In this document: piece after piece, positions 9,244-19,213 of the stretch
How the letters are laid out: every line of letters begins with the position of its first letter
How positions within the stretch are numbered: the first letter of the stretch is position 1
Assembly (NCBI RefSeq): GCF_000182745.2
Contig: NC_016027.1
Coordinates: 1,181,001 to 1,245,000, forward strand
From: Komagataeibacter medellinensis NBRC 3288
GTDB taxonomy: Bacteria; Pseudomonadota; Alphaproteobacteria; Acetobacterales; Acetobacteraceae
Length of the DNA stretch: 64,000 bases
Direction: 5' to 3'
Translations under genes and position numbers: made by a program
The notes under the pieces: model-generated
What the model was told of the DNA's origin: nothing
Database searches by the model: none
What the model saw: the letters and a program-made list of their open reading frames with translations, nothing else

Positions 9244-9369
9244 GAATCAGACTATGTCGGCCCGATTCGCACCAGATTTCCGTTCTGGAAGGATGGAAAC
9301 CATTTTTATGCAGGGTTGCGCAAGATGCTGTGGACTCATCGAGTCCCTTAAAATGAAAAAAAACGACTC
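9244..9369. promoter_or_regulatory. Cluster of five GANTC sites upstream of rnhB-ccrM
   Basis: CcrM target sites occur at 9244-9248 (GAATC), 9264-9268 (GATTC), 9333-9337 (GACTC), 9341-9345 (GAGTC) and 9365-9369 (GACTC). Two sit in the arms of an inverted repeat (TGCGAATC 9241-9248 and GATTCGCA 9264-9271) and two form GACTC-ATC-GAGTC. At about 60 percent GC one site per roughly 280 bases is expected. This is the only upstream region available to the rnhB-ccrM operon. The last site overlaps the CsbD-gene terminator. I find no full CtrA-type TTAA-N7-TTAA box; a single TTAA is at 9348-9351. Confidence 0.55.
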
Positions 9370-9376
9370 GGAGCCG
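9354..9376 (-). terminator. Intrinsic terminator after the csbD-like gene
   Basis: Read on the minus strand, a short stem ACGGC/GTCGT around TCCGA is followed at once by eight T residues. It starts a few bases after the stop codon of the CsbD-like gene. The stem is short (five pairs, one G-U), but the T-run is strong. Confidence 0.55.
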
Positions 9377-9378
9377 TC

Positions 9379-9681
9379 TCAGCCCTTGCGACGGGGGATG
9401 AAAATCAGGCCCATGATCGTGCCCAGCACACCGGCAATAGCCAGCGAGAACAGCGGGCGCTCGCGCACGAAGGTGACCGCGCGCTCGATCCTGCCTTCAT
9501 TTTCCTCATACAGGTCGGCAAATTCCTGACGCGCCATGCCTGCAAGCTGGTCCACCTTGCCTTCGGCCTGCATGCCCATGTCGCCCGTCAGGCCACCGAC
9601 CGCATCCTTGACCCGGCCAATACCCTGATCGACCACGCCTTTTGTCTTTTCGCCCAGAACGTTCATCTTATCATCCGCCAC
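9379..9681 (-). CDS. CsbD-like stress protein with C-terminal membrane anchor
   Basis: About 100 residues. I start at the GTG at 9681 (ADDKMNVLGEKTKG...) because AAGGA lies nine bases upstream; a longer frame to 9738 and an ATG at 9666 are alternatives. The first part has the amphipathic GIGRVKDAVGGLTGD pattern of CsbD proteins, which are abundant small general-stress proteins of unknown activity. The last 25 residues form one hydrophobic helix (PLFSLAIAGVLGTIMGLIF) ending in PRRKG, as in DUF883/ElaB-type membrane anchors. The gene at 21085 is a clear relative. It is transcribed divergently from the MFS gene and ends at a terminator. Confidence 0.7.
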   Translation of the reverse strand: MADDKMNVLGEKTKGVVDQGIGRVKDAVGGLTGDMGMQAEGKVDQLAGMARQEFADLYEENEGRIERAVTFVRERPLFSLAIAGVLGTIMGLIFIPRRKG

Positions 9682-9780
9682 GATTGCTTTTCCTTCATGC
9701 TGGTATCGCCGTTGTGTAGCCTGGATCCCTAACGCCACGATGGCATGCAGGGTTCCGTACCCGCTATACCATGCCTGATC

Positions 9781-11253
9781 ATGCCTTCCCTGACGACTGT
9801 CCAGTCCACCTCACCTGCCCTCCCTGGCGGCATGGCGCCCATGTCCACGCCGCGCAAGAGACTGATGGCGCTTATCGTGGCCAGCCTCATGCTGATGGAG
9901 CAGCTTGATGGCACGGCGCTGACCACAGCCCTGCCTGCCATCGCGCATGATTTCCATGTGGGCATCCCCGCCACCTCCATCACGCTTACGGTGTATATGC
10001 TGGGGCTGGCTGCGCTGATCCCGGCTTCGGGCTATATGGCCGAACGATTTGGCAGCAGGCTTACGCTACGCTGGGCCATCGGGCTGTTCCTGTCGGGATC
10101 GCTCATCTGCGCCCGTGCGCACAGCCTGCCGGTACTGGCAATCGCACGCCTGGTGCAGGGTGCTGGCGGGGCAATGATGGTGCCGGTTGGCCGACTGGTG
10201 ATCCTGCGCAGCGTGGCCAAGGCGGAACTCCTGTCCATCATGGCATGGGTCATGCTGCCCGCCACCATCGGTCCCATGGCGGGACCGGTGCTGGGCGGCG
10301 TGCTGACATCGTGGCTGTCATGGCGGTGGATCTTCTACATCAACATCCCACTCGGACTACTGGCCATTGTGCTGACCGGCCGGTTCATCCCCCAGATCAG
10401 GACTACCCGCCCACCCCCGTTTGACCTGAAGGGCAACATCCTGTCCGCCACCGCGCTGGGAGGGCTGATATTCGGCATGGAACTGCTGGGTCATGGCCAG
10501 ACCGCGCGCCTGGCGGGCATAGGGCTGGGGCTACTGGCCCCGATGGCGGCACTGGCCTATATCCGCCATGCGCGTGGTACGGCGCACCCGGTGCTCGACC
10601 TGTCACTGCTGCGCATTCCCACCTTCCGTGTTTCCGTGCTTGCGGGGGGACTGACACGCATCGCCACGGCGGGGACCATCTTCCTGCTGCCTTCCCTGCT
10701 ACAGGTTCGCTTTGGCGCCAGCGCGGCACAGAGCGGGCTGGTCACCTTCCTTGCCCCCATGGGGGCGCTGGCCATGCGGCTTGTGGTCTCGCATGCTTAC
10801 CGTGGACTGGGCTTTCGGCGCGTGATGTGCGCGGGCAGTCTGGCGCTGCCGGGCATGTGCCTGCTGCTGGCCCTGCTGCGCCCAGGCACCATACCCGACT
10901 GGCTCCTGCTGCTGCTTGCCTTCAATGGCATGGGCCAGACACTGCTGTTCACCGGCTACAATACCATTGCCTATGCCGACATGCCGGCCGCGCGCATGAG
11001 TGCGGCAACCAGCCTTTACGCCACCTGCCAGCAAACCATGCTGACACTGGGCATATGCATGGCGGCAGCCATGTTGGGTATGGCGCAGGCGCTGCTGCCC
11101 CCGCCATGGCGCCTGCACGACTACAGCGTGGCCTTCATCGCATGCGGGGTGGTGGCGGTGGGGGCACTGCCACTTCTGCTGCGCCTGTCACCGGATGCGG
11201 GGGCAAGCGTGAGCGGCCATGGTGGCCCGAAAAACGCAAACAAATCGAAATGA
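9781..11253 (+). CDS. MFS drug exporter, DHA2/MdtD-like
   Basis: A 490-residue major facilitator of the DHA2 (EmrB/QacA) family with about 12-14 membrane helices. The motif LVQGAGGAMMVPVGRLVIL matches the wording of E. coli MdtD, and GPVLGGVLTSWLSWRWIFYINIPLG is the usual antiporter motif C region (my division of that stretch is by eye). D and T residues in the first helix (MEQLDGTALTTALP) fit this family. Start is uncertain: ATGs at 9745, 9781, 9832 and 9841 all lack a strong ribosome site. It precedes an mdtABC-like operon by about 180 bases; in E. coli mdtD follows mdtC, so the order here is different. Confidence 0.85.
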   Translation: MPSLTTVQSTSPALPGGMAPMSTPRKRLMALIVASLMLMEQLDGTALTTALPAIAHDFHVGIPATSITLTVYMLGLAALIPASGYMAERFGSRLTLRWAIGLFLSGSLICARAHSLPVLAIARLVQGAGGAMMVPVGRLVILRSVAKAELLSIMAWVMLPATIGPMAGPVLGGVLTSWLSWRWIFYINIPLGLLAIVLTGRFIPQIRTTRPPPFDLKGNILSATALGGLIFGMELLGHGQTARLAGIGLGLLAPMAALAYIRHARGTAHPVLDLSLLRIPTFRVSVLAGGLTRIATAGTIFLLPSLLQVRFGASAAQSGLVTFLAPMGALAMRLVVSHAYRGLGFRRVMCAGSLALPGMCLLLALLRPGTIPDWLLLLLAFNGMGQTLLFTGYNTIAYADMPAARMSAATSLYATCQQTMLTLGICMAAAMLGMAQALLPPPWRLHDYSVAFIACGVVAVGALPLLLRLSPDAGASVSGHGGPKNANKSK

Positions 11254-11435
11254 AACATTTGTCGGTTTTTCCCCCTTCCGCCCTGCCCAGACGATGTTAC
11301 ATTCGATGACTAGGCACATTCCTACCCATGTCAATATGGTGGGAAGGCAGGTCATCCACCCCTTATTTTCATACCGACCCGTCTCTTGTCACAACGGGAT
11401 CACGACGACCCAACAGCAGGCAGAAAAACGACCGC

Positions 11436-12674
11436 ATGGATACTCCTCCTTCCCCATCCCCTGCTCCCAAGACGCCAAACCCAGCCCGCCCCCGCGGGCG
11501 GCGCCTGCCCTATCTGGCGGGTGGGGCGCTGGCGGTCATTCTGGCAGTGGCGTTCCTGCGTCCGCACCACAGCGACATGACATCAAAAAAACACGGTGCC
11601 AGCGGCGACCAGCCCGTGGCGGTGGCGACAGTCGGGCGGGGTGAGATGCCGGTCATCCTGACGGAACTGGGCACGGTCGTGCCGATCACGACCGTGACCG
11701 TGCAGTCCCGCATTGACGGCTATCTCATGCAGGTGCTGTTTACCGAGGGGCAGCATGTGCACAAGGGCGATCTGCTGGCCCTGATCGATACCCGCCCCTA
11801 CGACGTACTGCTGGCACAGTACGAAGGCCAACTGGCGCAGGACGTGGCCCAGCTCAGGGCCGCACAGGTGGACAACGCGCGCTATCAGCGCCTGATCCAG
11901 CAAAACAGCGTTGCCGCCATGACCGCCAAGGACCAGCAGTACAAGGTCGAGCAACTGGAAGGCACGGTCAAGTCCGATCAGGCACTGGTCGATAACGAGA
12001 AGCTCCAGATCGCCTACTGCCACATCCTGGCACCGGTAGACGGGCGCGTGGGCATCCGTGCGGTGGACATGGGCAACTACATTACCGCCGGCCAGACCAG
12101 CGGCCTGGTGACCCTGACGCAGATGCAGCCGATCTCGGTCATCTTCACCCTGCCCGAAAATGATATCGGCCCCGTGGCCGAGCGCCTGCGCCAGGGCTCG
12201 CCACTGACGGTGGAGGCGTGGGACAGCGCCAACCTCAGCAAGATCGCGACCGGACAGGCCAGCGTACTGGACAGTCAGATCGACACCTCCACCGGCACGG
12301 TGCGCATGCGCGCCATCTTTGCCAATTCGCAAGAGGAGCTGTTCCCCAACCAGTTCGTCAATGCCCGCATGCTGGTCAGCACCGACCACGATGCGCTGCT
12401 AGTACCCACCAACGCATTGCAGACCGGGCCGAACGGCCAGTTCGTGTACGTGGTGAAGGCGGATGACACGGTAGAAGTACGTAACGTCAAGGCCGGCCAC
12501 GCCAACAACGCCATGACCGTACTGACCGATGGCGTGAAGGAAGGCGAGCGCGTGGTGACCGATGGCGTGGATCACCTGCGCGATGGCGTAAAGGTGACCA
12601 TCCCGGCGGCCGAAAGCACGGACCACGACGCCACCCCCGCCACCGATCATGGCAAGCACGCGAAAAAAGGCTAG
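11436..12674 (+). CDS. mdtA: RND efflux periplasmic adaptor (MdtA-like)
   Basis: A 412-residue membrane-fusion protein that links the inner-membrane pump to the outer-membrane channel. The ATG at 11436 was chosen because a Pro-rich cytoplasmic tail and then a single N-terminal anchor (about 27-45) follow directly; the longer frame to 11328 adds no feature. Order of domains: biotinyl-lipoyl half (GYLMQVLFTEGQHVHKGDLL), alpha-hairpin with coiled coil (about 105-175), second lipoyl half (ILAPVDGRVGIRAVDMGNYI), beta-barrel (TLPENDIGPV) and membrane-proximal domain. The His/Asp-rich C-terminal tail is unusual and could bind metal. First gene of a four-gene operon with two pumps and an OMF. Confidence 0.88.
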   Translation: MDTPPSPSPAPKTPNPARPRGRRLPYLAGGALAVILAVAFLRPHHSDMTSKKHGASGDQPVAVATVGRGEMPVILTELGTVVPITTVTVQSRIDGYLMQVLFTEGQHVHKGDLLALIDTRPYDVLLAQYEGQLAQDVAQLRAAQVDNARYQRLIQQNSVAAMTAKDQQYKVEQLEGTVKSDQALVDNEKLQIAYCHILAPVDGRVGIRAVDMGNYITAGQTSGLVTLTQMQPISVIFTLPENDIGPVAERLRQGSPLTVEAWDSANLSKIATGQASVLDSQIDTSTGTVRMRAIFANSQEELFPNQFVNARMLVSTDHDALLVPTNALQTGPNGQFVYVVKADDTVEVRNVKAGHANNAMTVLTDGVKEGERVVTDGVDHLRDGVKVTIPAAESTDHDATPATDHGKHAKKG

Positions 12675-12738
12675 ACGTGCGCCTGCCTGCGCCCGTCCCC
12701 CCTGAATACCTGCTCAAGACGCCGCCGGAGATTGCCGC

Positions 12739-15700
12739 GTGAACCCGTCCCGCCTGTTCATACACCGTCCGGTCGCCACCACACTGCTGATGCTTGCCAT
12801 CCTGCTGGCCGGGTTGCTTGGCTACCACTTCCTGCCGGTCTCGGCCCTGCCGGAAGTGGAATATCCCACCATCACGGTGCAGACCTTCTACCCCGGTGCA
12901 AGCCCCGACGTGATGGCCACCTCCGTCACCGCCCCGCTTGAGACACAACTGGGCGAAATGTCGGGGCTGGAGCAGATGACATCGCGTTCATCGGGCGGGT
13001 CCTCGGTCATCACACTGCGCTTTGGCCTGACCATGACCATGGACATTGCCGAGCAGGAAGTGCAGGCCGCGATCAACCAGGCCAATTCACTGCTGCCCAC
13101 CGACCTGCCCGCGCCACCGGTCTATGCCAAGGTCAACCCCGCCGACACACCGGTCATGACGCTGGGCATCTCGTCCAGGACCATGCCGCTTACGGAAGTG
13201 GAGGATTATGTCGATACCCGGCTGGCCGAGAAGATCAGCCAGATTTCGGGCGTGGGGCTGGTCACTCTTTCGGGCGGGAACCGCAAGGCGCTGCGGGTGC
13301 GGGTCAACATCCCCAAGCTGACATCGTTCGGCATCGACCTTGATACGCTGCGCACGACCATTGGCAATGTGAACGTCAATTCCCCCACCGGCACGTTCGA
13401 CGGACCGCAGCGCGCGACCACGCTGCGCATTGATGGCCAGATCTCGGGCGTGGACCAGTTGCTCAACCAGGTCATCGCCTATCAGAATAACGGCCCCGTA
13501 CGCATCCGTGACGTGGCCAGCGTGGTGATCGGCCCCGAGAATACGGACCTGGCCGCCTGGGCCAACCGCACCCCTGCCCTGGTCATGAACGTGCAGCGCC
13601 AGCCGGGTGCGAACGTGATCGGGGTGGTGGACAACATCAAATACGCCCTGCCGCGCCTGCAGCAGTCACTGCCGCCGGGTATCACAATCACGCCCCTGAC
13701 CGACCGGACCACGACCATCCGCGCCTCGGTCGAGGATGTGGAGTTCGAGCTGGGCCTGGCACTGGTACTGGTGGTGGGCGTGATCTTCGTGTTTCTGCGC
13801 AATGTGCCGGCAACGCTGATCCCCAGCCTGTCGGTACCGCTGTCGCTGGTGGGGACGCTGGCGGTGATGTACCTGTTTGGCTTCTCGCTCGACAACCTTT
13901 CGCTCATGTCGCTTACCATCGCCACCGGCTTCGTGGTGGACGATGCCATCGTGATGATCGAAAACATCGCCCGCTACATCGAAATGGGTGACACCCGTAT
14001 GGAAGCCGCGCTGAAAGGCGCGGGCGAGATCGGGTTCACCATCATCTCGCTGACCGTATCACTGATCGCGGTGCTGATCCCGCTTCTGTTCATGGGCGAT
14101 GTGGTGGGCCGCCTGTTCCATGAATTCGCCATGACGCTGGCGGTCACCATCATTCTCTCCGCCGTGGTCTCGCTTACGCTGGTGCCGATGATGTGCGCGC
14201 GCCTGCTGCACGAGCGCGATACGAAACATGCCGAGCCCGCATGGTCGGCTGCGGTCGAGCGCTGGACGGTCGCAACCATTAAGGGCTACGGTCGCGCGCT
14301 GGACGTGGTGCTGCGCCACCGTAAGCTGACGCTGGGCGTGTTTGGCGCCACACTGGCGCTGACCGGCGTGCTGGCGGTGGTCATTCCCAAGGGGTTCTTC
14401 CCCGTGCAGGATACGGGCGTGATCCAGGGTATTTCGGTCATGGCGCAGTCCACATCGTTTTCGGCCATGAAGCGCCACCAGCAGGAACTGGCGGAGCGTA
14501 TCCTGCATGATGCGGACGTGGCTAGCCTGTCCTCCTTTGTTGGTGTGGACGGGCAGAACGTTACCCTCAACCAGGGGCGCTTCCTTATCAACCTCAAGCC
14601 TGTGGGCAAACGCAGCGCCACGGCACAGGAAGTGGCCACCCGCCTGCGCGCGGAAACGGCGGACATAGCCGGCGCTGAACTGTACCTGCAACCGGTGCAG
14701 GACCTCTCGCTCGATACCTCGGTCGCGGCCACCCAGTACCAGTTTTTGCTGGAAAACCCCGATTATAACCAGTTCATCACCTGGGTGCCGAAATTCATTG
14801 CCCGCCTGCAGCAGGAAAAAGCCCTGACGGACGTGACATCGGACCTGCAGGCGGCAGGGCTGGTGGCGCATGTGAACCTGGACCGCACCACGGGCGCACG
14901 CTATTCGATCACGCCGCAGACCATCGACAACGTGCTGTATGACAGTTTTGGCCAGCGCCAGATCTCGACCATCTTCACCCAGTCCAACCAGTACCGCGTG
15001 ATCCTGGAGGCTACACCTTCCTTCCAGCAGGACATGGCCTCGCTCAACCAGCTTTACCTGCCCGGCATCAGTGGCAATTCGGGGGAGAGCACGTCGGGCC
15101 CAACCCGCTCGCCTACATCGGGGCTGGTGCCGCTGGCCTCCGTCACCACGGTAGCGCAGGATACGGCCCCGCTGCTGATCACGCATGTGGGTCAGTTCCC
15201 GGCCACCACGGTCTCGTTCAATGTCCGCCCCGGCTATGCGCTGGGTGATGCGACGGATGCGATCGAACGCGCGGCGAAGGAGATCCACCTGCCGTCCAGC
15301 TTCCAGACATCCTTTCAGGGCACGGCGGCGGCGTTCCGCAGTTCACTGTCGAACGAGGCATGGCTGGTGCTGGCCGCCCTGATTGCGGTCTATATCGTGC
15401 TGGGTATCCTGTACGAGAGCTTCATCCACCCCATCACCATTCTCTCCACCCTGCCCTCGGCCGGGATCGGGGCGCTGCTGGCGCTATGGGTAACGGGGGC
15501 TGGGCTGGATGTGATGGGCATCATCGGGCTGGTGCTGCTTATCGGTATCGTCAAGAAAAACGCCATCATGATGATCGACTTCGCGCTGGAGGCCGAGCGT
15601 GTCGAGGGCATGACCCCGCTGCATTCCATCCGCCATGCAGCCCTGCTGCGCTTCCGCCCCATCCTGATGACCACGCTGGCGGCCATGCTGGGTGCGGTAC

Positions 15701-15915
15701 CAATGATGCTGGGCACCGGGACCGGTTCCGAACTACGCCGCCCGCTGGGTATCGCCATTGTGGGCGGCCTTGCCGTCAGCCAGTTGCTTACACTGTTCAC
15801 CACACCGGTCATCTACCTGCTGATGGATGGCGTCAGCCAGAAACTGGCCCGCCGCTTTGGCAGGGCCAACCAGGGTGGCAAGGACGGGCTGCCCGGACCA
15901 CAGGCTTCTGCATGA
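12739..15915 (+). CDS. mdtB: RND efflux pump subunit (MdtB-like)
   Basis: A 1058-residue HAE1-type RND transporter with 12 expected membrane helices and two large periplasmic loops. The proton-relay residues are intact: Asp401-Asp402 in [13 protein letters not shown] and Lys940 in [13 protein letters not shown], which line up with AcrB Asp407/408 and Lys940. The GTG at 12739 opens directly into [19 protein letters not shown], the typical N terminus. In E. coli MdtB and MdtC form a mixed trimer that exports bile salts and novobiocin; the same pairing is likely here because the stop overlaps the start of the next pump gene (ATGA, 15912-15915). Substrates are not readable from sequence. Confidence 0.92.
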   Translation: MNPSRLFIHRPVATTLLMLAILLAGLLGYHFLPVSALPEVEYPTITVQTFYPGASPDVMATSVTAPLETQLGEMSGLEQMTSRSSGGSSVITLRFGLTMTMDIAEQEVQAAINQANSLLPTDLPAPPVYAKVNPADTPVMTLGISSRTMPLTEVEDYVDTRLAEKISQISGVGLVTLSGGNRKALRVRVNIPKLTSFGIDLDTLRTTIGNVNVNSPTGTFDGPQRATTLRIDGQISGVDQLLNQVIAYQNNGPVRIRDVASVVIGPENTDLAAWANRTPALVMNVQRQPGANVIGVVDNIKYALPRLQQSLPPGITITPLTDRTTTIRASVEDVEFELGLALVLVVGVIFVFLRNVPATLIPSLSVPLSLVGTLAVMYLFGFSLDNLSLMSLTIATGFVVDDAIVMIENIARYIEMGDTRMEAALKGAGEIGFTIISLTVSLIAVLIPLLFMGDVVGRLFHEFAMTLAVTIILSAVVSLTLVPMMCARLLHERDTKHAEPAWSAAVERWTVATIKGYGRALDVVLRHRKLTLGVFGATLALTGVLAVVIPKGFFPVQDTGVIQGISVMAQSTSFSAMKRHQQELAERILHDADVASLSSFVGVDGQNVTLNQGRFLINLKPVGKRSATAQEVATRLRAETADIAGAELYLQPVQDLSLDTSVAATQYQFLLENPDYNQFITWVPKFIARLQQEKALTDVTSDLQAAGLVAHVNLDRTTGARYSITPQTIDNVLYDSFGQRQISTIFTQSNQYRVILEATPSFQQDMASLNQLYLPGISGNSGESTSGPTRSPTSGLVPLASVTTVAQDTAPLLITHVGQFPATTVSFNVRPGYALGDATDAIERAAKEIHLPSSFQTSFQGTAAAFRSSLSNEAWLVLAALIAVYIVLGILYESFIHPITILSTLPSAGIGALLALWVTGAGLDVMGIIGLVLLIGIVKKNAIMMIDFALEAERVEGMTPLHSIRHAALLRFRPILMTTLAAMLGAVPMMLGTGTGSELRRPLGIAIVGGLAVSQLLTLFTTPVIYLLMDGVSQKLARRFGRANQGGKDGLPGPQASA

Positions 15916-18900
15916 ACCCGCTATCCATCTTCGTCCGCAGGCCGGTCGCCACCATACTGCTGACCGTGGCGTTGATACTGGGCGGCGTGCTGGGATACAT
16001 GACGCTGCCCGTGGCGGACATGCCCAATGTGGATTTTCCGGTCATACAGGTGCAGGCGCGCCAGTCTGGTGGCTCGCCCGAGGAGATCGCAAGTTCGGTG
16101 GCCGCCCCGCTGGAGCGGCACCTGGGGGCGATTGCCGGACTAACGGAAATGACCTCGCAGTCATCGGCCAACCAGGCGCGCATCACGCTACAGTTCTCGC
16201 TGGACCGTGACATTAACGGCGCCGCCCGCGATGTGGAGGCAGCCCTTCAGGCAGCCCATGCCGACCTGCCCTCCTCGCTGCGGCAGAACCCGAGCTACTT
16301 CAAGGCCAACCCCAACGGCGCGCCGGTCATGATCCTGGCGCTAACTTCACGCACCCGTACCGCCTCGCAACTGTATGACCTGGCTTCCAACGTTCTGCAG
16401 CAGCACCTCTCGCAGATCCCCGGCGTGGGCGAGGTCGAGATCGGTGGCAGTTCACTGCCGGCCGTGCGGGTGGAGATGAACCCGCTGGCGCTATACAAAT
16501 TCGGCATCGGCTTCGAGGATATCCGCGCAGCCCTTGCCTCGGCCAATGCCCATACGCCCAAAGGCTTTGTCGATCAGGGTGACCACCGGTTCGTCCTTGA
16601 TACGAATGACCAGGTGCATAACGCCCAGGCCTATCGTGACCTGGTGGTAGCCTACCATGACAGCCGCCCCGTAAAGCTGGCGGACGTGGCCTCCGTGCGC
16701 GACAGCGTGGAAGACCTGCGCAACGCGGGCTACGTGGATGGCAAGCCCGCAGTGCTGGCCATCATCTTCGCGCAGGCGGGGGCCAACATCATCAATACCA
16801 ACGATCAGATCAGCGCCAAGCTACCGTTCCTGCGCGAAGCCCTGCCAGCGGATGTGGACCTTGGCGCCTTCATGGACCGTTCCACTACCATCCGCGCGGC
16901 CCTGGCCGATACGCAGTTCACGCTGCTGCTTTCGGTCGGCCTGGTGGTACTGGTGGTGCTCCTGTTCCTGCGTTCGCCACGCATCACCATAATCCCCGCC
17001 ATTGTTGTACCCGCCTCCATCATCACTACCTTTGGCGCGATGAAGTTCCTGGGCTATTCCATCGACAACCTTTCGCTCATGGCGCTCACCATTTCCACCG
17101 GCTTCGTGGTGGATGACGCGATCGTAGTGGTGGAGAACATCAGCCGTCACATGGAAGCCGGGATGGACCGCATGCAGGCCACCGTGCTGGGTACACGAGA
17201 GGTGGCGTTCACGGTCATGTCCATCACCGTGTCGCTGATCGCGGTGTTCCTGCCCATCCTGCTGCTCAGCGGGGTAGCGGGCCGCCTGTTCCATGAATTC
17301 GCCATGACGATGTCGATCACGATCGTCATTTCCATGGCGCTCTCGCTCTCGCTCACCCCCATGATGACCGCACGCCTGCTGCGCGTGCATGAAGTACCAC
17401 CCTCACACGGGGTGTTCGGCCATATCGGCAACAGGCTGGAGCGCGGGCTGGATGCGGCCCAGAAGGGGTATGCCCACTCGCTGGAATGGGCCATCACCCA
17501 CCGGCGGCTGACCATCCTGTCACTGCCGCTGACCATTGCCATCATGGTCGGGCTGTTCATCAAGATGCCCAAGAGCCTGTTCCCTGAATCGGATACCGGC
17601 ATGCTGATGGGTCACCTTATGGGAGACCAGTCGATCTCGTTCCAGGCCATGCAAGGCAAGATCAGCACCGTGCAGAAAGCCATTATCGTGGATAAGGACG
17701 TGGCCCATGTCATGGGCTTCATGGGCGGGCGGGGCAGCGCCAACCAGGCCAACCTGTTTGTTACCCTCAAGGACAAGTCCTTGCGTGATGACACGCCCGC
17801 GCTGACCATCGCGCGCATCGGGCGGCGGCTGCGCAACATGGTGGGAGCGACGTTCTATGCCTCGGCACCGGGACAACTGCGCATAGGGGGGCGGCAGAGC
17901 AATGCAGCCTACCAGTATTCGCTGCAGTCCGACTCATCAAAAGACCTGTACCAGTGGACGCCACTGCTCGTTTCAGCGTTGCAGAAGCATCGTGAACTCT
18001 CCGATGTCTCGTCAGATGTATTGCAAGGTGGCTCGGCGCTGGATGTGAAGGTGGACCGTGATACGGCCAGCCGTCTCAACATCACCCCGCAGCTCATTTC
18101 CAATACCCTGTTCGATGCTTACGGCCAACGCTCGGCCTCGATCATCTACAATGCACTCAACCAGTACCATGTGGTGATGGAGGTCCAGCCCCGCTTCTGG
18201 GAAGATCCGACCACGCTCAAGCAGGTCTGGGTCAGTGTGGCGGGTGGCACGGCAGGCGGTGGCACGCAGTCCAACACCATCCGCGTCAAGACCGATACCG
18301 GCAGCACGGCATCACAGCTCAGCGCACAATCGTTTCGCAACCAGATCGCAAATAAGCTGGCGGGGGGCAACAGTGCCTCCACCGGGTCGGCGGTTTCCAC
18401 CAGTTCGGAAAACATGGTGCCGCTTACGCTGGTTTCGGTACTCAAGCCGACCAAGACCGCGCTGAGCATCAACCATGATGGCCAGTCCGTCGCCACCACC
18501 ATCTCGTTCAATCTGACCAATGGCGTGCCGCTCAGTACCGCCGTGCAGATCATCAACGAGGAGGCGGTCAAACTGCACATGCCCGCCAACATCCAGGGCA
18601 ATTTTGCTGGCAATGCCGCGCAGTTCCAGAAATCGGTCAATAACGAACCGCTGCTCATCCTGGCCGCACTGGCGGCGGTGTACATGACGCTTGGCATCCT
18701 GTATGAAAGCTATGTCCACCCGCTGACCATCCTGTCCACCCTGCCCTCGGCCGGGGTGGGGGCGCTGCTGGCACTACAGTTCTTCGGGGAAGCCTTTTCG
18801 CTGATCGCCATGATCGGGGTGATCCTGCTGATCGGTATCGTCAAGAAAAACGCCATCATGCTGGTCGATTTCGCCATTACCGCCGAGCGCGATGAAGGCC

Positions 18901-19208
18901 ATACGGCGCTTGAGGCCATCCGCATGGCCTGCCTGCTACGCTTCCGCCCGATCATGATGACCACGTTTGCCGCAGCTCTCGGCGCGCTGCCGCTCATATT
19001 CGGTCATGGCTACGGCTCCGAACTGCGACGCCCGCTGGGTATTGCCATTGTGGGCGGGCTGCTCGTCAGTCAGGCACTGACACTTTACACAACGCCGGTC
19101 GTCTACCTCTATCTCGACCATATGGGGGTAGCGTGCAGGACATATTTCAATCGGCTGTATGGGCGGCTGTCCCGACGCCATCGTCTTTCCCACCAGCAGG
19201 ATTCCTGA
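15912..19208 (+). CDS. mdtC: RND efflux pump subunit (MdtC-like)
   Basis: A 1098-residue HAE1-type RND transporter; the ATG at 15912 was chosen because it overlaps the mdtB-like stop by four bases and gives the standard [17 protein letters not shown] start. Asp401-Asp402 ([13 protein letters not shown]) and Lys978 in [13 protein letters not shown] keep the proton relay. It is about 40 residues longer than its partner because of a Ser/Thr/Gly/Asn-rich insertion at roughly 774-838 in the periplasmic docking region. It probably forms a mixed pump with the preceding subunit. Confidence 0.92.
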   Translation: MNPLSIFVRRPVATILLTVALILGGVLGYMTLPVADMPNVDFPVIQVQARQSGGSPEEIASSVAAPLERHLGAIAGLTEMTSQSSANQARITLQFSLDRDINGAARDVEAALQAAHADLPSSLRQNPSYFKANPNGAPVMILALTSRTRTASQLYDLASNVLQQHLSQIPGVGEVEIGGSSLPAVRVEMNPLALYKFGIGFEDIRAALASANAHTPKGFVDQGDHRFVLDTNDQVHNAQAYRDLVVAYHDSRPVKLADVASVRDSVEDLRNAGYVDGKPAVLAIIFAQAGANIINTNDQISAKLPFLREALPADVDLGAFMDRSTTIRAALADTQFTLLLSVGLVVLVVLLFLRSPRITIIPAIVVPASIITTFGAMKFLGYSIDNLSLMALTISTGFVVDDAIVVVENISRHMEAGMDRMQATVLGTREVAFTVMSITVSLIAVFLPILLLSGVAGRLFHEFAMTMSITIVISMALSLSLTPMMTARLLRVHEVPPSHGVFGHIGNRLERGLDAAQKGYAHSLEWAITHRRLTILSLPLTIAIMVGLFIKMPKSLFPESDTGMLMGHLMGDQSISFQAMQGKISTVQKAIIVDKDVAHVMGFMGGRGSANQANLFVTLKDKSLRDDTPALTIARIGRRLRNMVGATFYASAPGQLRIGGRQSNAAYQYSLQSDSSKDLYQWTPLLVSALQKHRELSDVSSDVLQGGSALDVKVDRDTASRLNITPQLISNTLFDAYGQRSASIIYNALNQYHVVMEVQPRFWEDPTTLKQVWVSVAGGTAGGGTQSNTIRVKTDTGSTASQLSAQSFRNQIANKLAGGNSASTGSAVSTSSENMVPLTLVSVLKPTKTALSINHDGQSVATTISFNLTNGVPLSTAVQIINEEAVKLHMPANIQGNFAGNAAQFQKSVNNEPLLILAALAAVYMTLGILYESYVHPLTILSTLPSAGVGALLALQFFGEAFSLIAMIGVILLIGIVKKNAIMLVDFAITAERDEGHTALEAIRMACLLRFRPIMMTTFAAALGALPLIFGHGYGSELRRPLGIAIVGGLLVSQALTLYTTPVVYLYLDHMGVACRTYFNRLYGRLSRRHRLSHQQDS

Positions 19209-19213
19209 ACCGG

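Noticed and set aside
9348-9351. TTAA near the ccrM operon as a CtrA site
   Set aside because: Only a half-site is present; no second TTAA at the N7 spacing.
11254-11435. Gap between the MFS gene and the RND adaptor as a site for a regulator gene or operator
   Set aside because: No ORF with a ribosome site; only a weak AAATG/CATTT stem after the MFS stop and a short CCAT/ATGG repeat, too weak to call.
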